Shown: positions 1 to 8,898 of the stretch, one piece after another | Numbering within the stretch: the stretch's first letter is position 1 | Layout of the letters: the number at the start of each line of letters is the position of its first letter | Assembly (NCBI GenBank): GCA_910589315.1 | Contig: CAJUTB010000002.1 | Location: 1 to 64,000, forward strand | DNA from: an uncultured Oscillibacter sp. | GTDB taxonomy: Bacteria > Bacillota > Clostridia > Oscillospirales > Oscillospiraceae | DNA length: 64,000 bases | Reading direction: 5' to 3' | Made by a program: the position numbers and the translations under genes | Notes under the pieces: model-generated | Told to the model about the DNA's origin: nothing | What the model saw: only the letters and a program-made list of their open reading frames with translations | Database searches by the model: none

Positions 1-53
1 GCGCTTGAATGGCATTCAAGAGGTCAGCGGTTCGATCCCGCTTATCTCCACCA
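1..53 (+). tRNA. tRNA-Ala(GGC), 3' part only
   Basis: The window opens inside a tRNA. The anticodon arm has a cttga/tcaag stem around loop atggcat, giving anticodon GGC (Ala). The T arm (agcgg, loop ttcgatc, ccgct), the acceptor 3' strand, discriminator A50 and an encoded CCA at 51-53 all follow. The 5' half lies outside the window. An integrase gene starts about 145 bp downstream, as expected for an element integrated at a tRNA 3' end. Confidence 0.9.
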
Positions 54-73
54 TGTGCACCGATTGGTGCAAG

Positions 74-112
74 AAAACCGTTGTAATCGAGAGATTACAG
101 CGGTTTTTCTTT
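74..112 (+). terminator. Rho-independent terminator after tRNA-Ala
   Basis: A 15-bp stem (74-88 with 93-107, one G-T pair) around loop GAGA runs into a T-rich tract. A smaller perfect hairpin (TGCACC/GGTGCA, 56-71) directly precedes it. Confidence 0.75.
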
Positions 113-198
113 TGATTTGTTCAAAGTTGTGATTTAGCACTTGCAAGAGTAGAACGCTTGATTTTTCAAAATATTTGACAAATCGAGGAGTGCTGAAA

Positions 199-882
199 AT
201 GGCTAAAATCAAAATGAAAAACAGTGTCACAGTTGCGGAAACCTTTCACGATTTCCTTGTTGGGAAAAAGGCGGCGGGGGTCAGCGAGAAAACCCTACTC
301 ACCTACGGACAACACTTTTCGGCGGTCAGCAAGCACCTTTCCCCTAATACTCCCATGGACGCGCTGAACAAGGCCGATTTGGAGGCCATGATTGCCAGCA
401 TGAGGGACGCGGGCCTTGCGGCTAACTCCATCAAGAGTTACACGCGGACGATGAAATCTTTCCTTTCATGGTGCAATGAGGACGGGATAACGCGGCTCAA
501 TATCCAGCTTTACAAGGCCGAAGAAACCATCAAGGAAACCTATTCAGACGAAGAATTGAAAAAATTGCTCAAAAAGCCCAATATGAAGAAATGCACTTTT
601 GCAGAATACCGAAATTGGGTGATTATCAACCTTTTACTCAATAACGGTTGCCGCGCCGCCACCATCCGCAATATTCAAATCAAGGACGTGGACATTGAAA
701 ACAAGGTGATTTATCTGCGGCATACCAAAAATAAGCGGGCGCAGGTTATCCCCCTCTGTGAAGCCCTCTGCGGCATTCTGCGGGAGTATATGAGGGTACG
801 CGGCGGCGGTGGGGATGAATACCTGTTTCCTAATGAGAGCAGAGGGGTTCCAGAAAGAACCCGCCAGCTAGCAGACATATAA
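199..882 (+). pseudogene. Truncated tyrosine recombinase (integrase)
   Basis: This is a phage/ICE-type tyrosine integrase fragment of 227 residues. Residues 10-95 form the SAM-like N-terminal core-binding domain (YGQHF, SYTRTMKSFLSWC). The catalytic domain follows, with the first catalytic Arg at R152 (NNGCRAAT) and the beta-hairpin Lys near K177 (HTKNKRAQVIPL). The reading frame stops after residue 227, before the H-x-x-R box and the nucleophilic Tyr, so it should not be able to recombine DNA. ATG 199 is chosen because GAGGAG lies about 9 nt upstream; ATG 175 has no such site. Its position beside tRNA-Ala suggests it once drove integration there. What follows is unrelated sequence, so the 3' end was probably lost by rearrangement. 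Confidence 0.8.
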
Positions 883-971
883 CTGTTTCGAGGACCGCGC
901 TAGTAAGGAGCGTTTCCTGCTGTTGTACCGGCGCATTCCTGGCATGCGCCCTCATTCAGAAAGGAGATTGT

Positions 972-1316
972 TTTTTCTCTCTGCCCACCTTTCCCAACAT
1001 TGACCTGCCTATCCAGCGGGAAAACGCAGTCAACCAGATTCTCTCCTCCATGACGATGGAGGAACTCGACCTGAGTCACATCCGCAACGCTGAGGGCGAG
1101 AAGCTGCAATATATCCTCGGCACCCTGCCCGGCCTCAGCGGTCCTGCCGCTACCGTGGAAGATGTGCTGTTCGCTAACGAGAGCGTCCGAAATCTGCTGA
1201 TGACCGCTGTGCAAAACCAGCTCTTCCAGAAGTCCAAGATACGGGGGGCGCTGGAGGCATCTCCTCTGCGGGGGCCTGCCAGTCCCACTGGGCCGCTTAT
1301 TTATGAACAACAGTAA
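972..1316 (+). pseudogene. Remnant of a small conserved Clostridia protein
   Basis: An open frame with no convincing start reads ...SLPTFPNIDLPIQRENAVNQ and continues into the first internal Met at 1050, then LSHIRNAEGEKLQYILGTLPG. The pattern 'NQIL-S-I-x-EE-x-LSHI-x-NAEGEKLQ' is familiar from short uncharacterised Clostridia/Bacilli proteins. The N-terminus is missing, and the last 25 or so residues (PLRGPASPTGPLIYEQQ) look like read-through of a shifted frame. I treat it as a decayed gene. Function unknown. Confidence 0.45.
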
Positions 1317-1337
1317 CTTTTGCTTGGTGATGGGGCG

Positions 1338-1640
1338 TTAGCCCCGCAACATCGCGGGCTTTCGCGCTATCACCGTAAGTATGTTGTGATTGTTCTCGAT
1401 GTAATCAATTATACGCTGATACTCGTCGGCAAAATTGAAGTCCACCGTTATCTCCCCGTTCTCATGCACCCAAACCGTATCTACCAATTTAACCACGATA
1501 CCGCGATTAAGGGTTTGAATGTTCCTGTGCTTTTAGAAAAGCAGTAAGATAGGGGTCATCGGTGTCGATACCGTCAGCCATCACTTGCATTTCTTCTTTT
1601 AGATACGATAGGTGAAGCCCCTGCAATGGCGGTTGAACGC
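1338..1640 (-). pseudogene. Frameshifted C-terminal remnant of a large serine recombinase
   Basis: Reading the minus strand gives two adjacent frames. The first reads LHLSYLKEEMQVMADGIDTD and then DPYLTAFLKAQEHS before a stop. The second, shifted by one base, reads NIQTLNRGIVVKLVDTVWVH and then ENGEITVDFNFADEYQ to a stop at 1338-1340. Joined, they match the end of transposon-type serine recombinases, where 'ENG-I-V-F-FADEYQ' is characteristic. The catalytic N-terminal domain is absent. This is a second, independent mobile-element scar in the island. Confidence 0.6.
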
Positions 1641-1661
1641 TGGTTGATTTTGTGCTATACT
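1633..1661 (+). promoter_or_regulatory. Sigma-A-type promoter for the DUF4303 gene
   Basis: TTGAAC (1633-1638), 17-bp spacer, TATACT (1656-1661). It lies about 45 bp before the start codon at 1706. Confidence 0.65.
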
Positions 1662-1705
1662 TTTCTCATATCAATTCGGCAAAAAGAAAGGTTGGATAAT
1701 TAAAG

Positions 1706-2320
1706 ATGGAACAATTCTTCGTAGACCTGCAACCCGCTATTGAGAAAGCGGTACGGCACGCAATGGAGAAGATTCGTCGGGAAATTGGGAAGGAGCACAT
1801 TTACAGTGCGGCCTTGGTCACCGACAGCGACTGCATTACCCTTTTTTTGGCAGTGAATACCGAAGAGGCACTGGCGAGGCGGGATGAAGAGGACCGGACG
1901 CCAGAGCGTCTGGCAGAATTGCGGGAATACTGGCCTGAGGAACTGGTGGACCGGGTGGCGGATGGATCGTTCAGTCTGAACCGCTATCTCCCTGATGAGT
2001 GGGGCTACTCCGATGGGAGCGACAGTGAACTCAATCAGGTCAGCCGACAGCTCTACGATCAGGAAGCAACCCTCGCCAATACGGACGCTGACACCTATGA
2101 CGAGATCCAAGAACCGTTCCAGGAACAGTTTCTGGAGACAGTGGCATTGGCTTTTGAGACGCTGCGGGCGGAGGGTATCTTTGCCTCAGAGACCCTCTGC
2201 TTCATCTCAATGTCCGATGACGACCGAACATCGGACATTGAGGATGGTTCCGCCCAGCGGCTCAACACCCCGGAACAGTATGAGCAGTTCCGGACATGGG
2301 TAAGATTTTTCAACGGATAA
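1706..2320 (+). CDS. DUF4303 family protein
   Basis: A soluble, acidic 204-residue protein with no signal peptide or membrane segment. It resembles DUF4303 (Pfam PF14136) proteins in length and layout: an N-terminal helix (AIEKAVRHAMEKIRREIG), a core strand region (IYSAALVTDSDCITLFLAVN), a W-rich middle (ELREYWPEELV, PDEWGY) and a C-terminal CFISMSDDD strand. DUF4303 members often lie in mobile or toxin-immunity neighbourhoods; a biochemical role is not known. AAAGG lies 16-20 nt before ATG 1706, and the gene has its own promoter at 1633. It is the only intact gene in the degraded island, so it may be a retained cargo gene. No partner toxin is visible in the window. Confidence 0.6.
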   Translation: MEQFFVDLQPAIEKAVRHAMEKIRREIGKEHIYSAALVTDSDCITLFLAVNTEEALARRDEEDRTPERLAELREYWPEELVDRVADGSFSLNRYLPDEWGYSDGSDSELNQVSRQLYDQEATLANTDADTYDEIQEPFQEQFLETVALAFETLRAEGIFASETLCFISMSDDDRTSDIEDGSAQRLNTPEQYEQFRTWVRFFNG

Positions 2321-2700
2321 ACATATAACGAAAGAACAGGAACACTTCTGAGAATAATTTCCAGCTTGTAGTGGGATTTCATCTTTTGGGTGAAATCCCA
2401 CTTAACAAATGCTCTCGCTGCCGTCCTCTTTGGATAGGAGAATATAAAGCCCGATTTTCCAAAACGGCTCTGCGTTGGCGCGTGCCGTTCTGTTTTTGTG
2501 CGTGCGGGGCATGATACCCCCTTTCCCCCTATAATTACAGGTCTATTATACCATTTTCTTCCCATAATCACAAGGATTTTGTCTAAAATGGCAACAGGAA
2601 AGTGTAGGAGTACAATAGATATTGGATAGCGAGAGAAAAAGGTAGAAGGATGAGGCCGAATCGGTTAAAGTTGAGTTACCACACTTAACACAACCGAGAC
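2321..2700. other. Intergenic stretch with one strong hairpin
   Basis: No credible gene. An 11-bp perfect hairpin (GTGGGATTTCA at 2371-2381 with its complement at 2391-2401, 9-nt loop) follows the DUF4303 gene. It lacks a T-run, so it is a weak terminator candidate or a mobile-element end. The rest up to 2700 shows no recognised signal. Confidence 0.5.
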
Positions 2701-2708
2701 GAGGCCAC

Positions 2709-3513
2709 ATCCTTCATGAGTACAAGTATAACCAAGACATAGCCTACAGACAATCCCTAATGAAGTATGCAGAGAAATATGAAGTCAGCCGGGCCAGCCG
2801 AAAGTACAATAAGGGCCAGTCATATATCTGCTTCTGGCGGACCCGCTGGAATGGAAGTGTGGAGGAGTCCTTGGTCTGTCGGTTCCGCCGCCCCGAGAGC
2901 CTGTTCCGTGTCAGGCGCAGGCTGGGCAGTTTCCTGGGAGAAGAAGAAAAAAGCATATGTCCCCAAGCCTTACCAGCAAATGACCTATCCTGGCCAGCGC
3001 GTCCAGATGGATGTGAAAGTAGGTCCTCGCTGCTGCATCACCGATCCGGAGCTGCGGCTGTTCCAATATACTGCGATCGATGAGTTCGCCAGGCTCCGCT
3101 TCCTGGCTGCCTACCCTGAGCAGTCCTCTTACTCCTCGGCGGATTTCTTAAAGCGTTTGGTCAGGAGGTATGCCAGCAGGGACATTCGCATTGAATGTGT
3201 CCAGATCGACAACGGCTTTGAATTTACCAACCGTTTTTCCAACAGCAAATGGGATCTCCAGGCTTTTTTTGAGAAAACTGCCGCTGAGCCGGGCATCCGC
3301 CACAAGCTCATTCGTCCATACACGCCCAGACATAATGGCAAGGTGGAACGCAGCCACCGGGAGGACCAGAAACGTTTCGATTCCTGTCACTCCTTTTTCT
3401 CTTTACTCGATTTTGATAAGCAGCTCACTGTCCACAATCGCCGCTCCAACAACCCGCCGATGAAACCCCTCTCCTGGGCTTCCCCTTCTGACTTCATTGT
3501 CCAATCCGTTTGA
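2709..3513 (+). pseudogene. IS481-like DDE transposase, internally deleted and frameshifted
   Basis: The upstream frame (from about 2709, Met at 2760) reads YKYNQDIAYRQSLMKYAEKY and SRASRKYNKGQSYICFW, a helix-turn-helix start. A shifted frame then encodes an integrase-core (rve) domain: YPGQRVQMDVK (first D), IECVQIDNGFEF (second D) and RPYTPRHNGKVERSHRED (E), so the DDE triad is intact. Between the two parts, a region that in related transposases carries about 45 residues (RRPHSHP... to ...RRPESLFRV) is collapsed to RFRRPESLFRV, as if deleted between two short repeats, and a frameshift follows at the lysine-rich WEKKKK stretch. The product is therefore probably inactive. No terminal inverted repeats or target-site duplication could be assigned. 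Confidence 0.7.
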
Positions 3514-3663
3514 CAAACCTACAACTCTGCCTCCCCAAATCTCGTATCTCTTACGGTGCAATGGTTAGGCCCATTCTAAAAATTTGCAACAGCGACACCC
3601 GAAAAGGGCCGAAAACACCGCAAAATGTGGCAGATGCAGAAGCTGTGAACGCCCGGAAAATGG

Positions 3664-3703
3664 AAAAATTCCCTCAAAGCCTTGCGGCTCTAAGGGAATT
3701 TTT
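3664..3703 (-). terminator. Terminator of tRNA-Pro
   Basis: AAAATTCCCT/AGGGAATTTT stem with a T-run on the minus-strand side, immediately downstream of the tRNA CCA. Confidence 0.75.
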
Positions 3704-3779
<76 letters not shown>

Positions 3780-3937
3780 TTCTCTTTTCATGTGGCTTTC
3801 ACAAACCACTTTGTTACTATAACACACTCCATTTCAAATTGCAAGACTTAATTTTGCATTTTACAAAAAATAATGGAAGGGGATGCACCCGATCTATCAG
3901 AACCGCAGAGAAAGACCAAGATTTTTCGAAAAGGGAC

Positions 3938-3965
3938 TTGACAAACATGAAAGCTTTTGTATAAT
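3938..3965 (+). promoter_or_regulatory. Promoter of the ArsR/HMA/P-ATPase unit
   Basis: TTGACA (3938-3943), 16-bp spacer, perfect TATAAT (3960-3965). A repressor operator overlaps its downstream edge. Confidence 0.8.
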
Positions 3966-3986
3966 GAACATATGAGCAGTTGTTCA
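3965..3986. promoter_or_regulatory. ArsR/SmtB-type operator
   Basis: Inverted repeat TGAACA-N10-TGTTCA starting on the last base of the -10 box. A nested arrangement, ATATGAGCA-GT-TGTTCAATT, resembles the 12-2-12 operator of CadC/SmtB repressors. Occupancy would block RNA polymerase, so the downstream repressor is probably autoregulated. Confidence 0.6.
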
Positions 3987-4013
3987 ATTATTGATTGAAA
4001 GGAGGGAATGCTT

Positions 4014-4376
4014 ATGGAGGACCGCTATTCGGTGGAGTGCTGTGATTTCATTCACGCCCACGAAGATGTTGTGGAACGGGTACGGAAAGAGATGCCGGGA
4101 GAAGATACGCTCTATGATTTGGCGGAGCTGTTTCGTATTTTTGGAGACTCGACACGAATACGAATTTTGTATGTGTTGTTTGAGTCAGAGATGTGTGTTT
4201 GTGACATCGCGCAGTTATTGGGGATGACGCAGTCAGCGATTTCGCATCAGCTTCGGGCGTTGAAGAATGCGCGTTTGGTGAAGTCGCGGCGGGATGGAAA
4301 GACGGTGTTTTACTCACTGGCTGACGACCATGTTAAGACGATGATCAATCAAGGGTTAGAGCACGTTTGCGAATAA
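4014..4376 (+). CDS. ArsR/SmtB-family metal-sensing repressor
   Basis: A 120-residue winged-helix repressor that should release DNA on binding a soft or divalent metal. The recognition helix region is GMTQSAISHQLRALKNARLV, followed by the wing KSRRDGKTVFYSL. An ELCVC-like metal site, ESEMCVCDIAQLL, sits in the alpha-3 position used by ArsR/CadC sensors; there is an N-terminal Cys pair (ECC) and a C-terminal HVCE. The Cys-rich set points to Cd/Pb/Zn or As sensing, as in CadC. ATG 4014 is preferred over ATG 4008 because GGAGG ends 8 nt before it. It is followed after 20 bp by the metallochaperone gene. Confidence 0.85.
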   Translation: MEDRYSVECCDFIHAHEDVVERVRKEMPGEDTLYDLAELFRIFGDSTRIRILYVLFESEMCVCDIAQLLGMTQSAISHQLRALKNARLVKSRRDGKTVFYSLADDHVKTMINQGLEHVCE

Positions 4377-4396
4377 TATTAGAGGAGGCAGAACCG

Positions 4397-4615
4397 ATGA
4401 AAAAGCGTTTTAAGCTCACGGATTTGGATTGTGCGAATTGTGCGGCAAAAATGGAAGCTGCGATCAAGAAAATTGACGGCGTACAGGATGCCACGGTTAG
4501 TTTTATGGCTCAGAAGATGACAATTGAGGCCGACGACGCCCGTTTTGACGATATCATGAAAGAAATTGTAGCAGTTTGCAAAAAAGTCGAACCAGACTGC
4601 GTAATCAATTTGTGA
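4397..4615 (+). CDS. Heavy-metal-associated (HMA) metallochaperone-like protein
   Basis: A 72-residue single-domain HMA protein with a beta-alpha-beta-beta-alpha-beta fold. The metal loop is LDCANCAAKME (C-x2-C). Such proteins hand metal to P1B ATPases or act as their detached N-terminal domain; the ATPase downstream lacks its own HMA domain, so this protein likely fills that role. Starting at ATG 4397 places GAGGAGG 8 nt upstream. The Asp before the CxxC motif is a feature of ZntA/CadA-type rather than CopZ-type domains, which favours Zn/Cd/Pb. Confidence 0.85.
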   Translation: MKKRFKLTDLDCANCAAKMEAAIKKIDGVQDATVSFMAQKMTIEADDARFDDIMKEIVAVCKKVEPDCVINL

Positions 4616-4677
4616 GCTGGCGCACCACACTGCGGTGCTCGCAGCTTGCGCTGCGGGGGTAGTCAGCCATTCGCAAT

Positions 4678-5082
4678 GGCTGGTCCAAAATCGAACCCCC
4701 CATTTTCTTTTCTCTGGCGAGAGAAAAGAAAACGGGCCGTTCACGGTCCAAAAGAAAAGAGCGTTTGTCAGGTGCGGTGCAAGACTTTGGATGGTACTCC
4801 TAGAAACGAGAAGTCCAAATCGACTTGACTCTGCGCCTAACCCCGCTGCCGCTGCTGCGGTGGTCGGAGCGGCTGGTTTATGTTCCCTCGACCACCGGCA
4901 GCAGCGGCAGCGGAAAGAGAAGCAAATCAAATCAGTGATGGACTTCTCGTTATCCGTTCCGTCAAGCCAAAATTTTCCACCAATCTTATCAGCGTCTTTT
5001 TCTCTTTTGGACCGTCCACGGCCCGTTTTCTCTTTTTCTCCGCGGAGAAAAAGAGAAAATGGGGGGTGGAAATGGACCAGCC
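4678..5082. repeat. 405-bp imperfect inverted repeat
   Basis: The arms (4678-4866 and 4889-5082) are imperfect reverse complements around a 22-bp centre. Shared blocks run GGCTGGTCC..., CCCCCCATTTTCT, a nested TTTTCTC/GAGAAAA hairpin, ACGGGCCGT, CGGTCCAAAAGA, ACGAGAAGTCCA and a CCGCTGCCGCTGCTG block. It fills the 541-bp gap between the HMA and ATPase genes. A third copy of one arm lies at 13547-13796. Open frames crossing it read low-complexity peptide and are not credible genes. Confidence 0.8.
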
Positions 5083-5156
5083 GCCGGAAGCGGCTGACCA
5101 CATCCCGCGGCAACGCCGCGAGCAACCAGCTCCGAAAGGGAAAAGGAGGCATTTCT

Positions 5157-7079
5157 ATGAAGAATCTGTCAAAGAAACAAAGAAAAATGCTGTTAAGAAT
5201 ACTAATATCTGCAATTTTATTGTGTATCATAAAGCTCCTCCCGCTGGGAGAAAAAAGCGGGCCTGCCATGCAATGGCTGCTATACCTGCTCCCCTATGGA
5301 GTGATTGGATGGGATGTGATATTTCGGGCAATACGAAACATTGCAAACGGTCAAATCTTTGACGAAAATTTCCTGATGGCTTTGGCAACCGTCGGCGCGT
5401 TCGCTACCACCGAATATGCAGAGGCCGTCTTCGTTATGCTGTTCTATCAAACCGGCGAGCTGTTCCAGGATTACGCCGTTGGAAAGTCGCGGCAGTCTAT
5501 CGCCGCGCTGATGGACATCCGGCCCGATACCGCAAACTTGGAACGCGACGACGGCTCTTTGGAAGAAGTTGACCCGGAAGATATAGAAGTTGGCGCGGTC
5601 ATCGTCGTAAAACCCGGCGAACGCATCCCTTTGGACGGTGTTGTCCTGGAAGGCTCCTCCGCCTTGGATACAGCCGCCTTAACCGGCGAATCCGTTCCCC
5701 GGGACGTAGGCCCCGGTGACGCGGTAATCAGCGGCTGTGTCAATCAATCCGGACTTCTGCGGGTAAGCGTAACCCGCATCTGCGAGGAATCCACCGTCTC
5801 CAAAATTCTGGACCTGGTGGAAAACGCAAGCGAAAAAAAGGCCGCCAGTGAAAATTTCATCACCCGCTTCGCCCGCTATTACACCCCCTGCGTCGTATTG
5901 GCCGCTCTGACGCTGTTCCTCCTGCCAACCCTCGCATTGGCCCTGTTCCCGGCATCCATACTGCCTGCGTTTCTCGCCGGAACAAACTGGACCGCCTGGC
6001 TTCACCGCGCCTTGATTTTCCTGGTCATCTCCTGCCCGTGCGCGCTGGTCATCTCCGTGCCGCTGAGTTTCTTCGGGGGAATCGGCGGCGCATCCAAATG
6101 CGGTATTCTGGTAAAAGGAAGCAACTACCTGGAGGCCCTGGCCAAAACGGAAACCGTTGTGTTCGACAAAACCGGCACGCTTACACAGGGCAGTTTCACC
6201 GTAACCGCCCTGCATCCGTCTGAGGGGTTCACCGAAGAAAGTCTCCTGGAATACGCCGCTTTGGCCGAGCGCTGGTCCAACCACCCCATATCCCTCTCGC
6301 TGCGAGCCGCCTACGGTAAAACTCCCGACCCGTCCCGTGTCACAGACGTTGAGGAAATCGCGGGGCACGGCGTCTGCGCCCAGGTGGACGGCAAACGCAT
6401 CTGCGCTGGAAACGAGCGGCTCATGAAACGGCAGGCCGCCGATTGGAAAAGCTGCAACCTTCCAGGAACCATCGTACACGTGACCGTAGACGGCGTATAT
6501 GCAGGACACATCCTCATCTCCGACCTGCCGAAAGAGGACGCAAAAGCCGTTGTGGAATCCCTGAAAGCCGCAGGCGTGCGGAAAACGGTCATGCTGACCG
6601 GCGATACGGAAGCCGCCGCCAAAGCCGCAGCCGCCGCGCTTGGCCTGGACGAATACCATGCGGAACTACTCCCAGCCGGCAAGGTGGAACAGGTGGAAAA
6701 GCTGCTGGCGGAAAAACGTCCGGGAACCGCCCTGGCCTTCGTTGGCGACGGCATCAATGACGCGCCCGTATTAAGCCGGGCAGATATTGGTATAGCCATG
6801 GGTGCGCTTGGGTCTGACGCGGCCATTGAGGCGGCGGACATTGTACTGATGGACGACAAGCCGTCCAAAATTGCGGTTGCCATGCAGATTTCCCGGAAAA
6901 CCCTGCGTATTGTGAAGCAGAATATCGGCTTTGCATTGGGCGTAAAAGGAATTGTGCTGGTACTGGGCGCATTCGGTGCAGCAACCATGTGGGCCGCTGT
7001 ATTCGCTGACGTGGGCGTAGCCTTCCTGGCCATCCTGAACGCCATGCGGTGTCTCCGCGTGGACGAATTCCGGTCGTAA
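5157..7079 (+). CDS. P1B-type heavy-metal translocating ATPase (Zn/Cd/Pb class)
   Basis: A 640-residue membrane pump that exports divalent heavy metal by ATP hydrolysis. Visible motifs are TGES (176-179, actuator), CPC in the sixth membrane helix (293-295), phosphorylated DKTGT (D337), SNHP (HP 376-377, nucleotide domain), MLTGD and GDGINDAP (530-537). A late membrane helix carries FADVGV (D618), the Asp typical of ZntA/CadA pumps; copper pumps differ here. There is no N-terminal HMA domain, which matches the separate HMA protein at 4397. ATG 5157 follows AAAAGGAGG; an in-frame extension upstream only translates the repeat. It is probably co-regulated by the ArsR-type repressor, although the long inverted repeat could attenuate read-through. 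Confidence 0.92.
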   Translation: MKNLSKKQRKMLLRILISAILLCIIKLLPLGEKSGPAMQWLLYLLPYGVIGWDVIFRAIRNIANGQIFDENFLMALATVGAFATTEYAEAVFVMLFYQTGELFQDYAVGKSRQSIAALMDIRPDTANLERDDGSLEEVDPEDIEVGAVIVVKPGERIPLDGVVLEGSSALDTAALTGESVPRDVGPGDAVISGCVNQSGLLRVSVTRICEESTVSKILDLVENASEKKAASENFITRFARYYTPCVVLAALTLFLLPTLALALFPASILPAFLAGTNWTAWLHRALIFLVISCPCALVISVPLSFFGGIGGASKCGILVKGSNYLEALAKTETVVFDKTGTLTQGSFTVTALHPSEGFTEESLLEYAALAERWSNHPISLSLRAAYGKTPDPSRVTDVEEIAGHGVCAQVDGKRICAGNERLMKRQAADWKSCNLPGTIVHVTVDGVYAGHILISDLPKEDAKAVVESLKAAGVRKTVMLTGDTEAAAKAAAAALGLDEYHAELLPAGKVEQVEKLLAEKRPGTALAFVGDGINDAPVLSRADIGIAMGALGSDAAIEAADIVLMDDKPSKIAVAMQISRKTLRIVKQNIGFALGVKGIVLVLGAFGAATMWAAVFADVGVAFLAILNAMRCLRVDEFRS

Positions 7080-7087
7080 ATGCAAAA

Positions 7088-7117
7088 AGGGCGGGACAAA
7101 CGTCCCGCCCTCCATCG
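7088..7117. terminator. Bidirectional terminator
   Basis: AGGGCGGGAC/GTCCCGCCCT stem with A-rich and T-rich flanks, between the convergent P-ATPase and S41 genes. Confidence 0.85.
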
Positions 7118-7124
7118 TTTTTCC

Positions 7125-8861
7125 TTATCCGGCAAGCGACGCCAGTGCGGCAGTCATCGCCTCGCCTTGGGCGCGGGTAACGCCCCCGCTAAAATCAGCG
7201 TCCGCAGGCAGAAGGCCCAGGTCCCAGGCCCGCGTTACAGCGGCCTGATTCCAGCCAGTTGCCAACGCCGCAGGAATCGGCCCGTAACGGTCCGACGACG
7301 GATCAGGGGAGGGAATGTCCAGGAATTCGGCCGCTCTGGTCAGAAACACAGCCGCTTCCCGCCACGTCAGATACCGTGCGGCAGAGAAATTGCCCTCTGC
7401 ATTGCCCCGTGCAATCCCTGTTTCCTTCGCCCAGGCCATGGCGGGAAGATACCACTCAATCCCGCCCAGGCTGTCTGCAAAGGGCAGGTCGGTAATTGCA
7501 GCCTCCGGCGCGCCCAGCGACGCGTAAAGCTGGCCAACAAAACGGCCCCGGGTAAGCGGCGCGTCGGGATACTCCTTGGAAGCCAGCTTCTCCGGGTGGG
7601 CCAGCAGCCACTCAAGGCAGGAATCTTTTCCGGCAAGGGTGTCCTCCAGCGTCTGCGTGATCTCCACGTCCGGTTCCAGGGACACAACGCCCCGGCCCGC
7701 TCCGGCGTCCAGCAGGGAATTGAGGTCGATGTATTTGGAGGAAATCTGTCCCCGGACACCGCTGACCGGCAGTGCAAACGTGTTTACTGCGCCGAAGTGG
7801 CTGACGCTGCCGCCTGTGGACTCGCCCACCAGGACGCCGCCCATCTCCTGAATTTCCACAGCGTTAATCAGCGCGGAAGAAAAGGTGCTTTCCCCGATCA
7901 GGCCCACCAGTTCCACCTCGTCGCCCTCCAGAAGCTGCCGGGTCCGGATTGCCGCAAACAGCGGCCAGATCACCCCGTCAGAGCCGCCGCCGTTGTTCCG
8001 CAGATCCAGCAGAATCCGGCTGTAATCTCCGGCGTCCAACGCCTCCGAAACCTTTGCGGCGAAGTCCTCCATGGACAGATCATCCGCTTCCATGCAGGTG
8101 TTGTATTGGATATAATAGGTGGAATCCGTCAGGGGTTTTGCAAAATAATAAGCCTCTGCAAATTCGGTTTCCGGCGTACCGGTGACACGGCTGGACAGCA
8201 GAACGATTTCCATTTCGTTCATTTCCTTCCGATCCACCGGCTCCAGGGACAGGGTTTTTCCGCTGTCCAGACGGATCACCAGGGACTTTCCAGCGTCAAC
8301 GAGGCCCAGATACTCGTAAATATCCGCCACATTGCAGGCCTGCCGGAACTGCTTGCGCAGGTGGACCGGATTGTCCGACGAAAACAGCGTTCCAAAGGCC
8401 GCGACGATCTCCTCCACCGGTTTTCCTGCCATAGCGGCGATCTCCTGGCCCAGCAGGTCTTCATTCTCCGGCGAAACGGCGGAGAGATACCAGGAGCTTC
8501 CCCGGCGGACCATGGAGAAGGGGTAGCCTCGGAAGCCTGCCGCCGCGCTTCCGATGGAAAGGGTGGTGTGGGAATCTCCTGCTAAAGCCGTCAAACGCTG
8601 AAGGTCCAGGAGGAATTCTTCGTCGCTCACGGTTTTCAGGCGTTCCTCGATTTCCGCTTTGAGCTGTAAGAACTCCGCCTCCGTATGCTTTGCAAATAAG
8701 TTCGGATGATGCTTTTCCAACACTTCATGATACAGGGTATCCAGGTCCTTTTGCCGGTCTGCCGCCGTTTCGGACGGCTCCGCCGCAAAGGCCGGAACCA
8801 CCAGCAGAACCGCCAGAAGAAAACCGGCGGCCCGCCGGGCCAGGGTTTGAAATTGCTGCAT
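7125..8861 (-). CDS. Secreted S41-family peptidase with SLH-like C-terminus
   Basis: 578 residues with a Sec signal peptide (about 1-27, cleavage near AFA-AEP). The centre resembles tail-specific/C-terminal-processing proteases: ILLDLRNNGGG (284-293), then GESTFSSA (323-330) where the nucleophilic Ser would sit, and VGESTGGS. A canonical PDZ domain is not evident, so substrate choice may differ from CtpA. From about residue 430, segments such as PDAPLTRGRF...PFAD, YLPAMAWAKETGIARGN and WDLGLLP resemble S-layer-homology repeats, which bind pyruvylated cell-wall polymer. It likely acts outside the membrane. It has its own promoter at 8899-8927. Confidence 0.75.
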   Translation of the reverse strand: MQQFQTLARRAAGFLLAVLLVVPAFAAEPSETAADRQKDLDTLYHEVLEKHHPNLFAKHTEAEFLQLKAEIEERLKTVSDEEFLLDLQRLTALAGDSHTTLSIGSAAAGFRGYPFSMVRRGSSWYLSAVSPENEDLLGQEIAAMAGKPVEEIVAAFGTLFSSDNPVHLRKQFRQACNVADIYEYLGLVDAGKSLVIRLDSGKTLSLEPVDRKEMNEMEIVLLSSRVTGTPETEFAEAYYFAKPLTDSTYYIQYNTCMEADDLSMEDFAAKVSEALDAGDYSRILLDLRNNGGGSDGVIWPLFAAIRTRQLLEGDEVELVGLIGESTFSSALINAVEIQEMGGVLVGESTGGSVSHFGAVNTFALPVSGVRGQISSKYIDLNSLLDAGAGRGVVSLEPDVEITQTLEDTLAGKDSCLEWLLAHPEKLASKEYPDAPLTRGRFVGQLYASLGAPEAAITDLPFADSLGGIEWYLPAMAWAKETGIARGNAEGNFSAARYLTWREAAVFLTRAAEFLDIPSPDPSSDRYGPIPAALATGWNQAAVTRAWDLGLLPADADFSGGVTRAQGEAMTAALASLAG

Positions 8862-8898
8862 GATAAATGTCCCTCCATTTCACTAGTTGCATAATACA

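Noticed and set aside
2095..2571. 158-codon minus-strand frame after the DUF4303 gene
   Set aside because: It overlaps the DUF4303 coding end and has no recognisable motif or ribosome binding site.
4635..5156. In-frame upstream extension of the P-type ATPase through the repeat region
   Set aside because: The extra peptide is low-complexity translation of the inverted repeat; ATG 5157 has a strong Shine-Dalgarno site and family-like N-terminus.
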